NCBI RefSeq assembly: GCF_042738955.1
Contig: NZ_JBHYHC010000001.1
Coordinates: 186,001 to 250,000 of the forward strand
Direction: 5' to 3'
Length of the DNA: 64,000 bases
Origin: Umezawaea sp042738955
GTDB taxonomy: Bacteria > Actinomycetota > Actinomycetes > Mycobacteriales > Pseudonocardiaceae
Under the pieces are notes generated by a model. It was not told the DNA's origin. It searched no databases and saw only the letters and a list, made by a program, of their open reading frames with translations. Shown here one piece after another: positions 42,856 through 50,924 of the stretch (positions are counted from its first letter, which is position 1; every line of letters starts with the position of its first letter). Both the position numbers and the translations under genes were made by a program.

Positions 42856-43958
42856 CGGTCCCACTGGTCGATCTCGGGATCCAGCGCGACCAGATCGCGG
42901 ACGAGGTCGCGGAGGGCTTCGCCAGGGTCCTGGCGACCACCGCGTTCGTCGGCGGTCCCGACTGCGCGGCCTTCGAGGCCGAGTTCGCCGAGTACTCCGG
43001 CCGCGCGCACTGCGTCGGCGTGGCCAACGGCACGGACGCGCTGGAGCTCGCGCTGCGCGCGGCCGGTGTCGAGACCGGCGACCGGATCGCGTTGCCCGCC
43101 AACACCTTCGTCGCCACGGCCGAGGCCGTCGTGCGCGCCGGCGGCGTGCCCGTGCCGGTCGACGTGGACGACGAGCACCTGCTGCTCGACCCGGCCGCGC
43201 TCGCCGAGGTCGCCGCTGACGTGCGGGCGGTCATGCCGGTGCACCTCTTCGGCCAGCTCGCGCCGATGACGGCGATCACCGAGATCGCCCGCAAGCACGG
43301 GCTGATCGTGGTCGAGGACGGCGCGCAGTGCCAGGGCGCGACCCAGCACGGCAAGGGCATGGGCTCCTGGGGCGACGCCGCGGGAACCAGCTTCTACCCC
43401 GGCAAGAACCTCGGCGCGTTCGGCGACGCCGGCGGGGTGCTGACCGACGACGAGGAGGTCGCCCACCGGGTTCGCCTGCTCGCCAACCACGGCAGCGACC
43501 GCAAGTACGAGCACCCGACGCTGGGCTTCAACTCCCGGCTCGACACGTTGCAGGCCGTGGTGCTGCGGGCGAAGCTCGCCCGGCTCGCGGGCTGGAACAC
43601 CGAGCGCCGTCTCGCCGCCGCCACCTACGCCGACCTGCTCAAGGACGTCGACGGCGTCCGGCTGCCCGGTGTCGCCGACGGCAACGAGCACGTGTGGCAC
43701 CTGTACGTCGTGCGCGTGGCGGACCGCGACGGCGTGCTGGCCGACCTGAACAAGGCCGGGATCGGCGCGGGCATCCACTACCCGACGCCCGTGCACACCA
43801 CCGGCGCCTTCGCCCAGTACGGCCGCCCCGAGGGCTACGCCGTAGCTGAGAAGGCCGCGGGCGAGATCCTGTCGCTGCCGATGTTCCCCGGCATCACCCG
43901 CGCCCAGCAGGAGCGCGTCAGCGAGGCGCTGGTCGAAGCGGTGGCGTCCCGTGTCTGA
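42852..43958 (+). CDS. DegT/DnrJ/EryC1 PLP-dependent sugar aminotransferase 2
   Basis: 368 aa from GTG 42852 (GTGA overlap). PLVDLGIQRDQIADEV start, CVGVANGTDALELALRAAG for PLP phosphate, EDGAQCQGA with the Asp, and Lys in FYPGKNLGAFGDAGG. The YPGKNLGAxGDAG form is that of 3-aminotransferases such as WlbC/WbpE, FdtB and QdtB, which make 3-amino sugars. It is clearly distinct from aminotransferase 1 and is followed at once by a beta-helix acyltransferase, giving a second amination-acylation pair. Confidence 0.95.
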   Translation: MTVPLVDLGIQRDQIADEVAEGFARVLATTAFVGGPDCAAFEAEFAEYSGRAHCVGVANGTDALELALRAAGVETGDRIALPANTFVATAEAVVRAGGVPVPVDVDDEHLLLDPAALAEVAADVRAVMPVHLFGQLAPMTAITEIARKHGLIVVEDGAQCQGATQHGKGMGSWGDAAGTSFYPGKNLGAFGDAGGVLTDDEEVAHRVRLLANHGSDRKYEHPTLGFNSRLDTLQAVVLRAKLARLAGWNTERRLAAATYADLLKDVDGVRLPGVADGNEHVWHLYVVRVADRDGVLADLNKAGIGAGIHYPTPVHTTGAFAQYGRPEGYAVAEKAAGEILSLPMFPGITRAQQERVSEALVEAVASRV

Positions 43959-44511
43959 CGAGGTGAAGGTCCACCCGCTGGGCCTGTGCGAGTCGGACAC
44001 CGTGGGCCCGCGCACGCGGGTCTGGGCGTGGGCGCACGTGCTGCCCGGCGCGGTCGTCGGCGCGGACTGCAACATCTGCGACCACGCCTTCGTCGAGGGC
44101 GGCGCGGTGCTCGGCGACCGGGTCACGGTGAAGAACGCCGTCCTGGTCTTCGACGGCGTGACGACCGGCGACGACGTGTTCCTCGGCCCGAACGTGGTGT
44201 TCACCAACGACCTCCGGCCCCGCGCGCACGTGAAGAAGGGCCCCGAGGCGCTGCTGTCGACGCGCGTCGAGTCCGGCGCCACGCTCGGCGCGGGCACGGT
44301 CGTGGTGTGCGGCACGACGATCGGCGCGTTCGCCTTCGCCGCCGCGGGCGCGGTGATCACCAAGGACGTGCCCGCGCACGCGTTCGTCGCGGGCAACCCG
44401 GCGAAGGTCCGCGGCTGGGTGTGCGAGTGCGGCGAACGGCTCGACGAGCTGTTCACCTGCGTCTGCGGCCTCAAGTACGAGCAGGTGGGCGAGGGGCTGG
44501 CCAGGCGATGA
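43951..44511 (+). CDS. WlbB-like left-handed beta-helix sugar N-acetyltransferase
   Basis: 186 aa from GTG 43951, overlapping aminotransferase 2 by 8 nt. Hexapeptide repeats fill most of the protein (CESDTVGPRTRVWAWAHVLPGAVVGADCNICDHAFVEGGAVLGDRVTVKNAV, VFLGPNVVFTNDLRPRA, SGATLGAGTVVVCGTTIGAFAF). The N-terminal pattern and FLGPNVVFTND match WlbB/WbpD acetyl-CoA transferases for 3-amino sugars. The C-terminus carries four cysteines (CECGERLDELFTCVCG), suggesting a small zinc site, an added feature. Confidence 0.92.
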   Translation: MSDEVKVHPLGLCESDTVGPRTRVWAWAHVLPGAVVGADCNICDHAFVEGGAVLGDRVTVKNAVLVFDGVTTGDDVFLGPNVVFTNDLRPRAHVKKGPEALLSTRVESGATLGAGTVVVCGTTIGAFAFAAAGAVITKDVPAHAFVAGNPAKVRGWVCECGERLDELFTCVCGLKYEQVGEGLARR

Positions 44512-45650
44512 CCGCCGAGGTGAGGACCGGGACGGTGGCCGCGCCCGCGAGGGTGCGGCTGTCGTTCCTCGACGGCGTGCGGGCGCTGGCGGCGCTCTAC
44601 GTGGTGCTGCACCACATCTGGCTCACGGTGTGGCCCGCGTACCCGGTCAACAAGGGCCCGGTCTTCCTCGGCTGGCTGCTCTACGGCCACCTCGCCGTCG
44701 CGGTCTTCATCGTCGTCAGCGGCTTCTCGCTGACCGTCGCGCCCGCCCGGCGCGGCTACGAACTCGGTGGCGTGGCGCGGTTCCTGCGACGGCGGGCGTG
44801 GCGCATCCTGCCGCCGTACTGGGCGGCGCTCGGCCTGTCCGTCGTCGTGTTCGGGTTGATCACGCCGGAGCTGACCGGGCGCGCGATCACGCTCAAGGGC
44901 GTGGTCGCGCACTTCTTCCTGGTGCAGGACGTCGTAGACAGCCCGAAGCCGAACGGCGCGTTCTGGTCGATCGCCATCGAGTGGCAGATCTACTTCCTGT
45001 TCCCGCTGGTGCTCCTGCTCCGCCGCCGCATCGGTCCGCTGTGGATGGTCGTCGTCTCGACGGCCGCCGTGGTCGGCTCGCAGCTCGTGGGCGAGAACGT
45101 CGAACCGCTGCACGGCGTGCTGAACCTGACCCCGCAGTTCCTGGCGCTGTTCGTGTTCGGCGTCGCCGCCGCGATGGTGCTGGAGGAGGGCCGGACCGCC
45201 CCGAGGTGGCTCGGCGCGGTGGGTGTGGCGTGCTTCGCGGTGTTCGTCGTGCTGGCCGCGGTCTTCGGGTCGCGCTGGATCGACCACGCCTACTTCTGGA
45301 TCGACCTGCTGGTCGGCGTCGGCACGGCCGCCGTGCTGGCGGTGCTCGCGAGCGGCGGCTTCGGCCCGCTGCGCACCCTGCTGTCCAGCCGGGTCTTCAG
45401 CGGGATCGGCCTCTACTCCTACAGCGTCTACCTGGTGCACCTGCCGCTGCTGTGGCTCGTCGACCACTTCGTGGTGGCGAACCTCGTCACGGACGCCCTG
45501 GCGCGCTTCGGCCTGCTGCTCCTGCTCGGCGTCGCCGCCGTGCTGGGCGGCTCGTACCTGTTCCACCGCGTGTTCGAACGGCCGTTCATGGAGAACAGGT
45601 CGCTCGCCGAGGTCATGGCGGCGATCCGGGGGAGACGAGTCAAGACATGA
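44508..45650 (+). CDS. Acyltransferase-3 family membrane enzyme (OafA-like)
   Basis: 380 aa with about ten membrane segments. The family signature FLDGVRALAALYVVLHHIW has the conserved Arg and His, and RFLRRRAWRILPPYWAAL follows after the second helix. VDSPKPNGAFWSIAIEWQIYFLFP is the central motif. It transfers acyl groups, usually acetyl, to a sugar of the polymer or repeat unit on the outer face. Starts with an ATGA overlap and ends with an ATGA overlap into the flippase gene. Confidence 0.94.
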   Translation: MTAEVRTGTVAAPARVRLSFLDGVRALAALYVVLHHIWLTVWPAYPVNKGPVFLGWLLYGHLAVAVFIVVSGFSLTVAPARRGYELGGVARFLRRRAWRILPPYWAALGLSVVVFGLITPELTGRAITLKGVVAHFFLVQDVVDSPKPNGAFWSIAIEWQIYFLFPLVLLLRRRIGPLWMVVVSTAAVVGSQLVGENVEPLHGVLNLTPQFLALFVFGVAAAMVLEEGRTAPRWLGAVGVACFAVFVVLAAVFGSRWIDHAYFWIDLLVGVGTAAVLAVLASGGFGPLRTLLSSRVFSGIGLYSYSVYLVHLPLLWLVDHFVVANLVTDALARFGLLLLLGVAAVLGGSYLFHRVFERPFMENRSLAEVMAAIRGRRVKT

Positions 45651-47116
45651 CGACCGAGTCCACCGAGGAACTCGGGACGCTGGTCCGCAAGGGGATGCGC
45701 TGGAGCTTCGCCAGCACGTTCCTCTCGCGGCTGGCGAACCTGGCGTCCGGGATCATCCTGGCGCGCCTGCTGACGCCGAACGACTACGGGCTGTTCGCGG
45801 TCGCGACGGTCGCGCTGGTCATCCTGATCAACATCAACGACCTCGGCATCGAGCAGATGCTCGTCCGCTGGCCCGGTGACGTCGCCAAGGTCGCCTCCAC
45901 GGCCACCACGGTCATCTTCGGGTTCAGCGTGCTGCTGTTCCTCGGCTTCCAGGCCGGTGCGAGCGCGTTCGCGTCCGCGCTGGGCGCGCCGGAGGCCACG
46001 ACACTGGTGCGGGTGCTGGCGTTCGCCATCCTGATCAACGGGGCGCTGGCCGTCCCGTCGGCGATGCTCACCCGCTCGTTCCGCCAGGACCTGCGCACCT
46101 ACGCCGACCTCACCGGCTTCGTCATCACCACCGGTCTCACGCTGGTGCTGGCGATGACCGGCTTCGGCGTGTGGGGCCTGGTGTGGGGGCGGCTCGCGGG
46201 CAACCTCGTCAACGGCCTGCTGCACCTCAAGTTCACGCCCGTCCGCTACCGGCCCGGCTTCGACCCGGCCGTGGCGAAGGAGCTGCTGCGCGGCGGCATC
46301 CCGCTCGCGGGCGCGACGATCCTCGCCGTCGCGATGGTCAACGTGGACAACGTGGTGATCGGCCGCCTGCTCGGCCCGGAGACCCTCGGGCTCTACGTGC
46401 TGGCGTTCAACCTGTCCAGCTGGCCCGTGACGCTGCTCTCCATCCCGGTCGCGCGGGTGAGCGTGCCCGCGTTCGCCCGGCTCCAGGAGGACCTCGTGGC
46501 GCTGCGGGCGGCGTTCGCGCGGTCCATGGGGCTGCTGATGGCCGCGGCCGTGCCGATCTGCGGCCTGCTGGCCATCATGGCCGGGCCGACGATCCGGTTC
46601 GTCTACGGCGAGAAGTGGGGCGGCGCGGCCACCGCGCTGGTGTTCCTGGCCGTGCTGGGCCTGGCGAGGGTGGCGCTCCAGCTGTGCTTCGACGTGCTGA
46701 TCGCGGTCGGCCGGGCCCGCCAGACACTCGGGCTGCAAGCGTTGTGGCTGGTGGTGCTGACGCCCGCGCTGGCGCTGGGCGCGCACCTGAACGGCGTGGC
46801 GGGCGTGGGCATCGCGCACATGGCCGTCGCCGTCGGTGTGATGCTGCCCGCGTTCCTCTGGGCGCTCACCGCGCTGGGCATCACGCCGTCGCTGCTCGGC
46901 CGGTCGGTGCTGCGGCCCGCGCTCGGGGCCGTGCTGCTGTGCGTGGTCCCGTACTTCGCGACCCGAGAATTGCGGCCCGACCTGCTGGTGCTGCTCGTCG
47001 GCGGTATCGGCGGGCTCGCCCTGTACCTGCCCGTGGTATTTCCGATACGCCGCGGTCTCGCAGCCGTGAAATCGGCGAAACCCGCTGGTCAGGTGGCGGA
47101 TGTCGAGCCGGTGTGA
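45647..47116 (+). CDS. Wzx-like oligosaccharide flippase
   Basis: 489 aa with about 12-14 membrane segments, of the MOP/polysaccharide-transport superfamily (LVRKGMRWSFASTFLSRLANLASGIILARLLTPNDYGLFAVATVALVI is the family start). Predicted to flip the undecaprenyl-pyrophosphate repeat unit to the outer face. It ends the ATGA-linked series that begins with the aminotransferase; a 340-nt gap follows. Substrate specificity cannot be read from the sequence. Confidence 0.92.
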   Translation: MTTESTEELGTLVRKGMRWSFASTFLSRLANLASGIILARLLTPNDYGLFAVATVALVILININDLGIEQMLVRWPGDVAKVASTATTVIFGFSVLLFLGFQAGASAFASALGAPEATTLVRVLAFAILINGALAVPSAMLTRSFRQDLRTYADLTGFVITTGLTLVLAMTGFGVWGLVWGRLAGNLVNGLLHLKFTPVRYRPGFDPAVAKELLRGGIPLAGATILAVAMVNVDNVVIGRLLGPETLGLYVLAFNLSSWPVTLLSIPVARVSVPAFARLQEDLVALRAAFARSMGLLMAAAVPICGLLAIMAGPTIRFVYGEKWGGAATALVFLAVLGLARVALQLCFDVLIAVGRARQTLGLQALWLVVLTPALALGAHLNGVAGVGIAHMAVAVGVMLPAFLWALTALGITPSLLGRSVLRPALGAVLLCVVPYFATRELRPDLLVLLVGGIGGLALYLPVVFPIRRGLAAVKSAKPAGQVADVEPV

Positions 47117-47456
47117 CGACAGTCTCAGATTGCGTGTGCAAAGCTTTGGTAGAAGCAGCGGTCTAAGGGCTCGAAGAAGGGGGTGGTGGACATTTCCTGG
47201 ACACTCGCGGTGATTCTTCGGCTCTGACCAGCGAATAGGAAGATCAGTTATTTGTGACGATGCCTCGCGTTTTCGTGATCCATTGTCGCGAAGGCCGGGA
47301 GATTGGCCCATACGGCGCAATGCGAAGGCTCGGGCCTTGGGTTACCGTTCGACCGCCGAAAAGGTAACCGCGGCATAACGATGTCGCGGAGCGCTGACTG
47401 GTCGCGGGGGATTTGAACCGGTCACCGAACTGTCTAGCGAAAGGTGGGCTCTCCTC
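47117..47456. other. Non-coding region upstream of the beta-helix lipoprotein gene
   Basis: This 340-bp region is less GC-rich than its flanks and has no plausible gene, so it is probably a promoter. It contains GGTTACC (about 47340) and GGTAACC (47363), an inverted pair, and GTAACC (47364) followed 11 bp on by ATAACG (47375). GTAACG-type hexamers also occur in the leader at 29462, 29545 and 29645 and at 33425. No clear -35/-10 pair was found. Confidence 0.5.
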
Positions 47457-48572
47457 GTGCATCCCCGCACGTCGTCAAGACAGGTCAACGACGGTCGTCG
47501 TACCCGCAAGGTGTTGGCCTCTTCCGCAGTTCTCGTCCTCGCCGTCCTCGGTGTCGCGGCTTGCAGCCCGGCGCGCGCCAAGCCGGTCGCCGCGACCTCC
47601 AGCGCGGTGCTCTCCCCGATCTCCACCCCCAGCTCCTCGTCGAGCGCGCCGTCCTCGTCGGTCTCCTCGGCCCCGCCGAGCAGCAGCAGCTCGCTCCCGA
47701 CGTCCTCGGCGGCCGCGCCGCCCCCCGCTCTCCCCAAGCCGCCCACCGCGCCCACGCAGGGCCTCACGGGCTGGCCGAACGCCTCGAACACCGGCGTCCA
47801 GACCACCGACCTGAAGCAGGTCAACGGCGACCAGCTGGTCAACGCCGACTGGATCAAGAAGCAGGGCCTCCCCGGCAGCGGGTCGCAGGCCGACCCGTAC
47901 CGGCTGGAGAAGTACCTGGTCGCGGGCATGCTGCACGTCGACCTGCCGGACTCGACCAACCTGGTCGTCTCGCAGTCGCGCGTCTACGGCGGCGACTTCC
48001 ACGCGCTGTGGATCGAGAACGGCACCGTGACCGTGCAGGACACGACGATCGCGCCGAACGGCAAGGGCCTGTCCGGCAACGGCATCGTGGCCTACCGCAA
48101 CGGCACGTTCCTGCGGAACAACATCTACGGCTTCAACATCGGGATCATGGTCCAGGGCCAGGGCCCGTACCTGATCCAGGACAACTTCCTGCACGACACG
48201 TACTTCCAGTCGGGCGATCACACCGACGTGATCAACATGAACCCGAACGCCAGCAACGGCGTCGTCAAGCACAACTACATCGACGGCATCCGGCAGGACG
48301 GCGACTACACCCACAACGGGATCGGGATCTACAACGACCCCGGCGCCGGGTCGGGCTCGAACGCGGTCAGCAAGAACTGGACGATCGAGCAGAACTACAT
48401 CACCCGCTCGAACCACCTGATCTTCGCGGCCGCGTCCCCGCCGTTCATCGTGAAGGACAACGTGCTCACGACCGAGTACAAGTACGCGCCGTTCCACAAC
48501 GCGCTCGCGGGCAACGCGGACGGTGGCGGCAATGTGGACCAGAACGGCAAAGCCGTGAAGGCCCAGGGGTAA
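47457..48572 (+). CDS. Secreted lipoprotein with Ser/Pro linker and right-handed beta-helix
   Basis: 371 aa from GTG 47457. The signal ends LAVLGVAACSP, with lipobox VAAC. Residues about 45-100 are a low-complexity Ser/Pro/Ala spacer of the kind that crosses cell wall. From about 150 onward short repeated turns (VVSQSRVYGGDFHALWIENGTVTVQDTTI, NGIVAYRNGTFLRNNIYGFNIGIMVQG, VVKHNYIDGIRQDG, WTIEQNYITRSNHLIF) form a parallel beta-helix of the type found in polysaccharide lyases and epimerases. Catalytic residues are not assignable. In this locus it may modify or anchor the polymer. An intrinsic terminator follows. Confidence 0.85.
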   Translation: MHPRTSSRQVNDGRRTRKVLASSAVLVLAVLGVAACSPARAKPVAATSSAVLSPISTPSSSSSAPSSSVSSAPPSSSSSLPTSSAAAPPPALPKPPTAPTQGLTGWPNASNTGVQTTDLKQVNGDQLVNADWIKKQGLPGSGSQADPYRLEKYLVAGMLHVDLPDSTNLVVSQSRVYGGDFHALWIENGTVTVQDTTIAPNGKGLSGNGIVAYRNGTFLRNNIYGFNIGIMVQGQGPYLIQDNFLHDTYFQSGDHTDVINMNPNASNGVVKHNYIDGIRQDGDYTHNGIGIYNDPGAGSGSNAVSKNWTIEQNYITRSNHLIFAAASPPFIVKDNVLTTEYKYAPFHNALAGNADGGGNVDQNGKAVKAQG

Positions 48573-48592
48573 AGACCCCCTAAAAACACGAG

Positions 48593-48626
48593 ACACCCTC
48601 GGTACCCGATCGGGCACCGAGGGTGT
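48593..48626 (+). terminator. Strong intrinsic terminator within the exopolysaccharide locus
   Basis: ACACCCTCGGT (48593-48603) pairs perfectly with ACCGAGGGTGT (48616-48626) around a 12-nt loop, followed by TTTTG. It starts 20 nt after the beta-helix gene stop and splits the locus, so the genes from 48795 on need their own promoter. Confidence 0.85.
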
Positions 48627-48794
48627 TTTGTCGTGACACAGGTGTATTCCCGGTGGACGCTGGGTGGTCGTTGGGCCGGTCGGTGGACGGAGCGTAACGA
48701 CCCTCTCTTCTTGGTCGATCTAGCAAAGGATGATGCCGAGTCGTTCGCGCGCCGGGAGTTCGCCCGTGCGTCGTGGCTTTCCGAGGACGTGGCC

Positions 48795-50924
48795 GTGAAG
48801 CAGTTCCCCGATGCTGATGCCCACCGGCGTGCGCGCCCTCTCGCCGTGGTCGTGGTGACCTACCAGAGCGCCGCCGTGGTCGAAGGCTGCCTGGCGGCGC
48901 TCCCCGCGGCCCTGGAGGGCGCGGGCGAGACCCGCGTGGTGGTCGTCGACAACGCCTCCACCGACGGCACCCGCGAGGTCGTGGCGCGGGTCGCCCCGAA
49001 GGCGACCGTGGTCGCCCGCTCCGGCAACGACGGGTTCGCCGCCGGGGTGAACGCGGGTATCGCCGCGGCGCCGGACTGCGACGTGCTCGTCCTCAACGCC
49101 GACATCCGCCTCGCCCCCGGCTCGGTCGCGCTGCTGCGGGCCGCGGCCACCAAGCGCGTCGGCGTGGTCGCCCCGGCCTTGGTGGACGGCGACGGCGTGC
49201 CGCAGCGGTCGCTGCGCCGCTCGCCCACCGTGCTGCGGACCCTGGCCGAGGCGGTGCTCGGCGGCACGCGCGCCGGCCGCTACCAGGTGCTGGGCGAGAC
49301 CGTGACGGACCCCGAGCGCTACCGGGAGCCCGGCGAGGCCGACTGGGTGACCGGCGCGGCCTGGCTCGTCACCAGGGAGTGCCTGAACGTCCTCGGAGCG
49401 CTGGACGACCGCTACCTGCTGTACTCCGAGGAGACCGAGTTCATGCTCCGGGCCCGCCGCGGCGGGTTCGCCGTGCGCTACGAGCCCGCCGCGAAGGCCG
49501 TGCACCTCGGCGGCGAGCTGGAGTCGTCGCCGCGGCTGTGGTCGCTCATGGTCGCGAACAAGGTCCGGCTGCACCGCGAGCGCTTCGGCCTCGCCAACGC
49601 CGTGCCGATGTGGTTCGCCGCCGCCCTCAACGAACTGCTGCGCTCGGTGCGGGGTGACGCGGCGTCGAGGACCCGTCACCGCGCGGCGCTGCGCGGCCTG
49701 GTCGGCATGAGCCGCTGGCCCGCCCCGCTGGACTCCGCGAAGACCGCCGGGGCCCCCAGCTACCTCTGCTTCTCCGCCCAGGACTGGTGGTACCACAACC
49801 GGGCGCACTCGGACTTCCAGCTGCTGACCCGCGTGGCCGAGCAGCGCAAGGTGCTCCTGGTCAACAGCATCGGCATGCGGATGCCGCTGCCCGGCCGCAG
49901 CACGATGTTCGCCCGCCGCATCCTGCGCAAGGCCAAGAGCGTGGCGATGCTGGTGCGCAGGCCGCTGCCGGACGTGCCCGGCTTCCACGTGATGACCCCG
50001 CTGCCGCTGCCGTTCTACGGCAAGCCGTGGCTGCGCAAGCTGAACTCCGTGCTGGTGCGCGCCCAGGTGCGGGCGGTCTGCGCCGTGCTGCGGATGGGCA
50101 GCCCGGTCGTCGTGGCGACCATCCCCACCGCGTGGGACGTCGTCGAGCCGATGAGGCGCGAGGCGCTGCTGTACAACCGCTCGGACCGGCACTCCGCGTT
50201 CCCGGAGTCCGACCAGAAGACCATCGCCGCGCTGGAGGACGAGCTGCTGGCGCACTCCGACCACGTGCTCTACGTCAGCCGCGCGTTGCAGGAGCAGGAG
50301 CGGGACGCCACCGGCGACCGCTCGTACTTCCTCGACCACGGCGTGGACCTGGAGCACTTCAGCCGCCGCCCGGCCGCCGAGCTGCCCGCCGACCTGGCGG
50401 GCATCCCCGGCCCGATCGTCGGCTTCTTCGGCGGCCTGGACGACTACACCGTCGACTTCGACCTGCTGGAGCACGTCGCCAAGTCGCTGCCGGACGCCTC
50501 GCTGGTGCTCATCGGCGACGCGACCTGCTCGATGGAGCGGTTCGCCAAGTACCCCAACGTGCACTGGCTCGGGTTCAAGCCGTACGAGGAGATCCCGGCG
50601 TACGGGTCGGCGTTCGACGTGGCGCTGATGCCGTGGCTCGACAACGACTGGATCAAGCACGCGAACCCCATCAAGCTCAAGGAGTACCTCGCGCTCGGCC
50701 TGCCGATCGTGACGACGGACTTCCCCGAGATCGACCACTACACCGACCGGGTGCGGGTGGCGAGGGACCACGACGGCTTCGTGGCCCTGGTCGAGACCTC
50801 GCTGGCCGAGGGCGGCCCCCTGTCGTCGGAGAAGCTGCGCACGTCCGTGCTGCCCGCGTCGTGGAACTCCCGCGCGCAGCAGCTCGTGGACCTGGCCGAG
50901 GGAGGCCGCCCGTGTGCGGGATAG
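48795..50924 (+). CDS. Two-domain glycosyltransferase: GT2 fused to a GT-B domain
   Basis: About 709 aa. N-terminal GT2 domain, rhamnosyltransferase-like (AVVVVTYQSAAVVEGCLAAL, VVVDNASTDGT, VLVLNADIRLAPG as the DxD site, VTGAAWLVTREC). From about 310 a GT-B domain follows (YLCFSAQDWWYHNRAHSDFQLLTR, RSDRHSAFPE, GPIVGFFGGLDDYTVDFDLLEHVA, HANPIKLKEYLALGLPIVTTDFPE). Such enzymes could add two sugars in turn. I prefer GTG 48795 (GAGG 8 nt upstream); GTG 48633 gives 54 more residues but they look non-conserved and begin only 7 nt after the terminator stem. Overlaps the next gene by 13 nt. Confidence 0.88.
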   Translation: MKQFPDADAHRRARPLAVVVVTYQSAAVVEGCLAALPAALEGAGETRVVVVDNASTDGTREVVARVAPKATVVARSGNDGFAAGVNAGIAAAPDCDVLVLNADIRLAPGSVALLRAAATKRVGVVAPALVDGDGVPQRSLRRSPTVLRTLAEAVLGGTRAGRYQVLGETVTDPERYREPGEADWVTGAAWLVTRECLNVLGALDDRYLLYSEETEFMLRARRGGFAVRYEPAAKAVHLGGELESSPRLWSLMVANKVRLHRERFGLANAVPMWFAAALNELLRSVRGDAASRTRHRAALRGLVGMSRWPAPLDSAKTAGAPSYLCFSAQDWWYHNRAHSDFQLLTRVAEQRKVLLVNSIGMRMPLPGRSTMFARRILRKAKSVAMLVRRPLPDVPGFHVMTPLPLPFYGKPWLRKLNSVLVRAQVRAVCAVLRMGSPVVVATIPTAWDVVEPMRREALLYNRSDRHSAFPESDQKTIAALEDELLAHSDHVLYVSRALQEQERDATGDRSYFLDHGVDLEHFSRRPAAELPADLAGIPGPIVGFFGGLDDYTVDFDLLEHVAKSLPDASLVLIGDATCSMERFAKYPNVHWLGFKPYEEIPAYGSAFDVALMPWLDNDWIKHANPIKLKEYLALGLPIVTTDFPEIDHYTDRVRVARDHDGFVALVETSLAEGGPLSSEKLRTSVLPASWNSRAQQLVDLAEGGRPCAG

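Noticed and set aside
39798..44511. Deoxysugar genes of a natural-product cluster
   Set aside because: No polyketide, peptide or terpene synthase nearby. The neighbours are Wzx, Wzy/ligase, Wzz, sugar transferase and deacetylase, so an exopolysaccharide locus explains them better.
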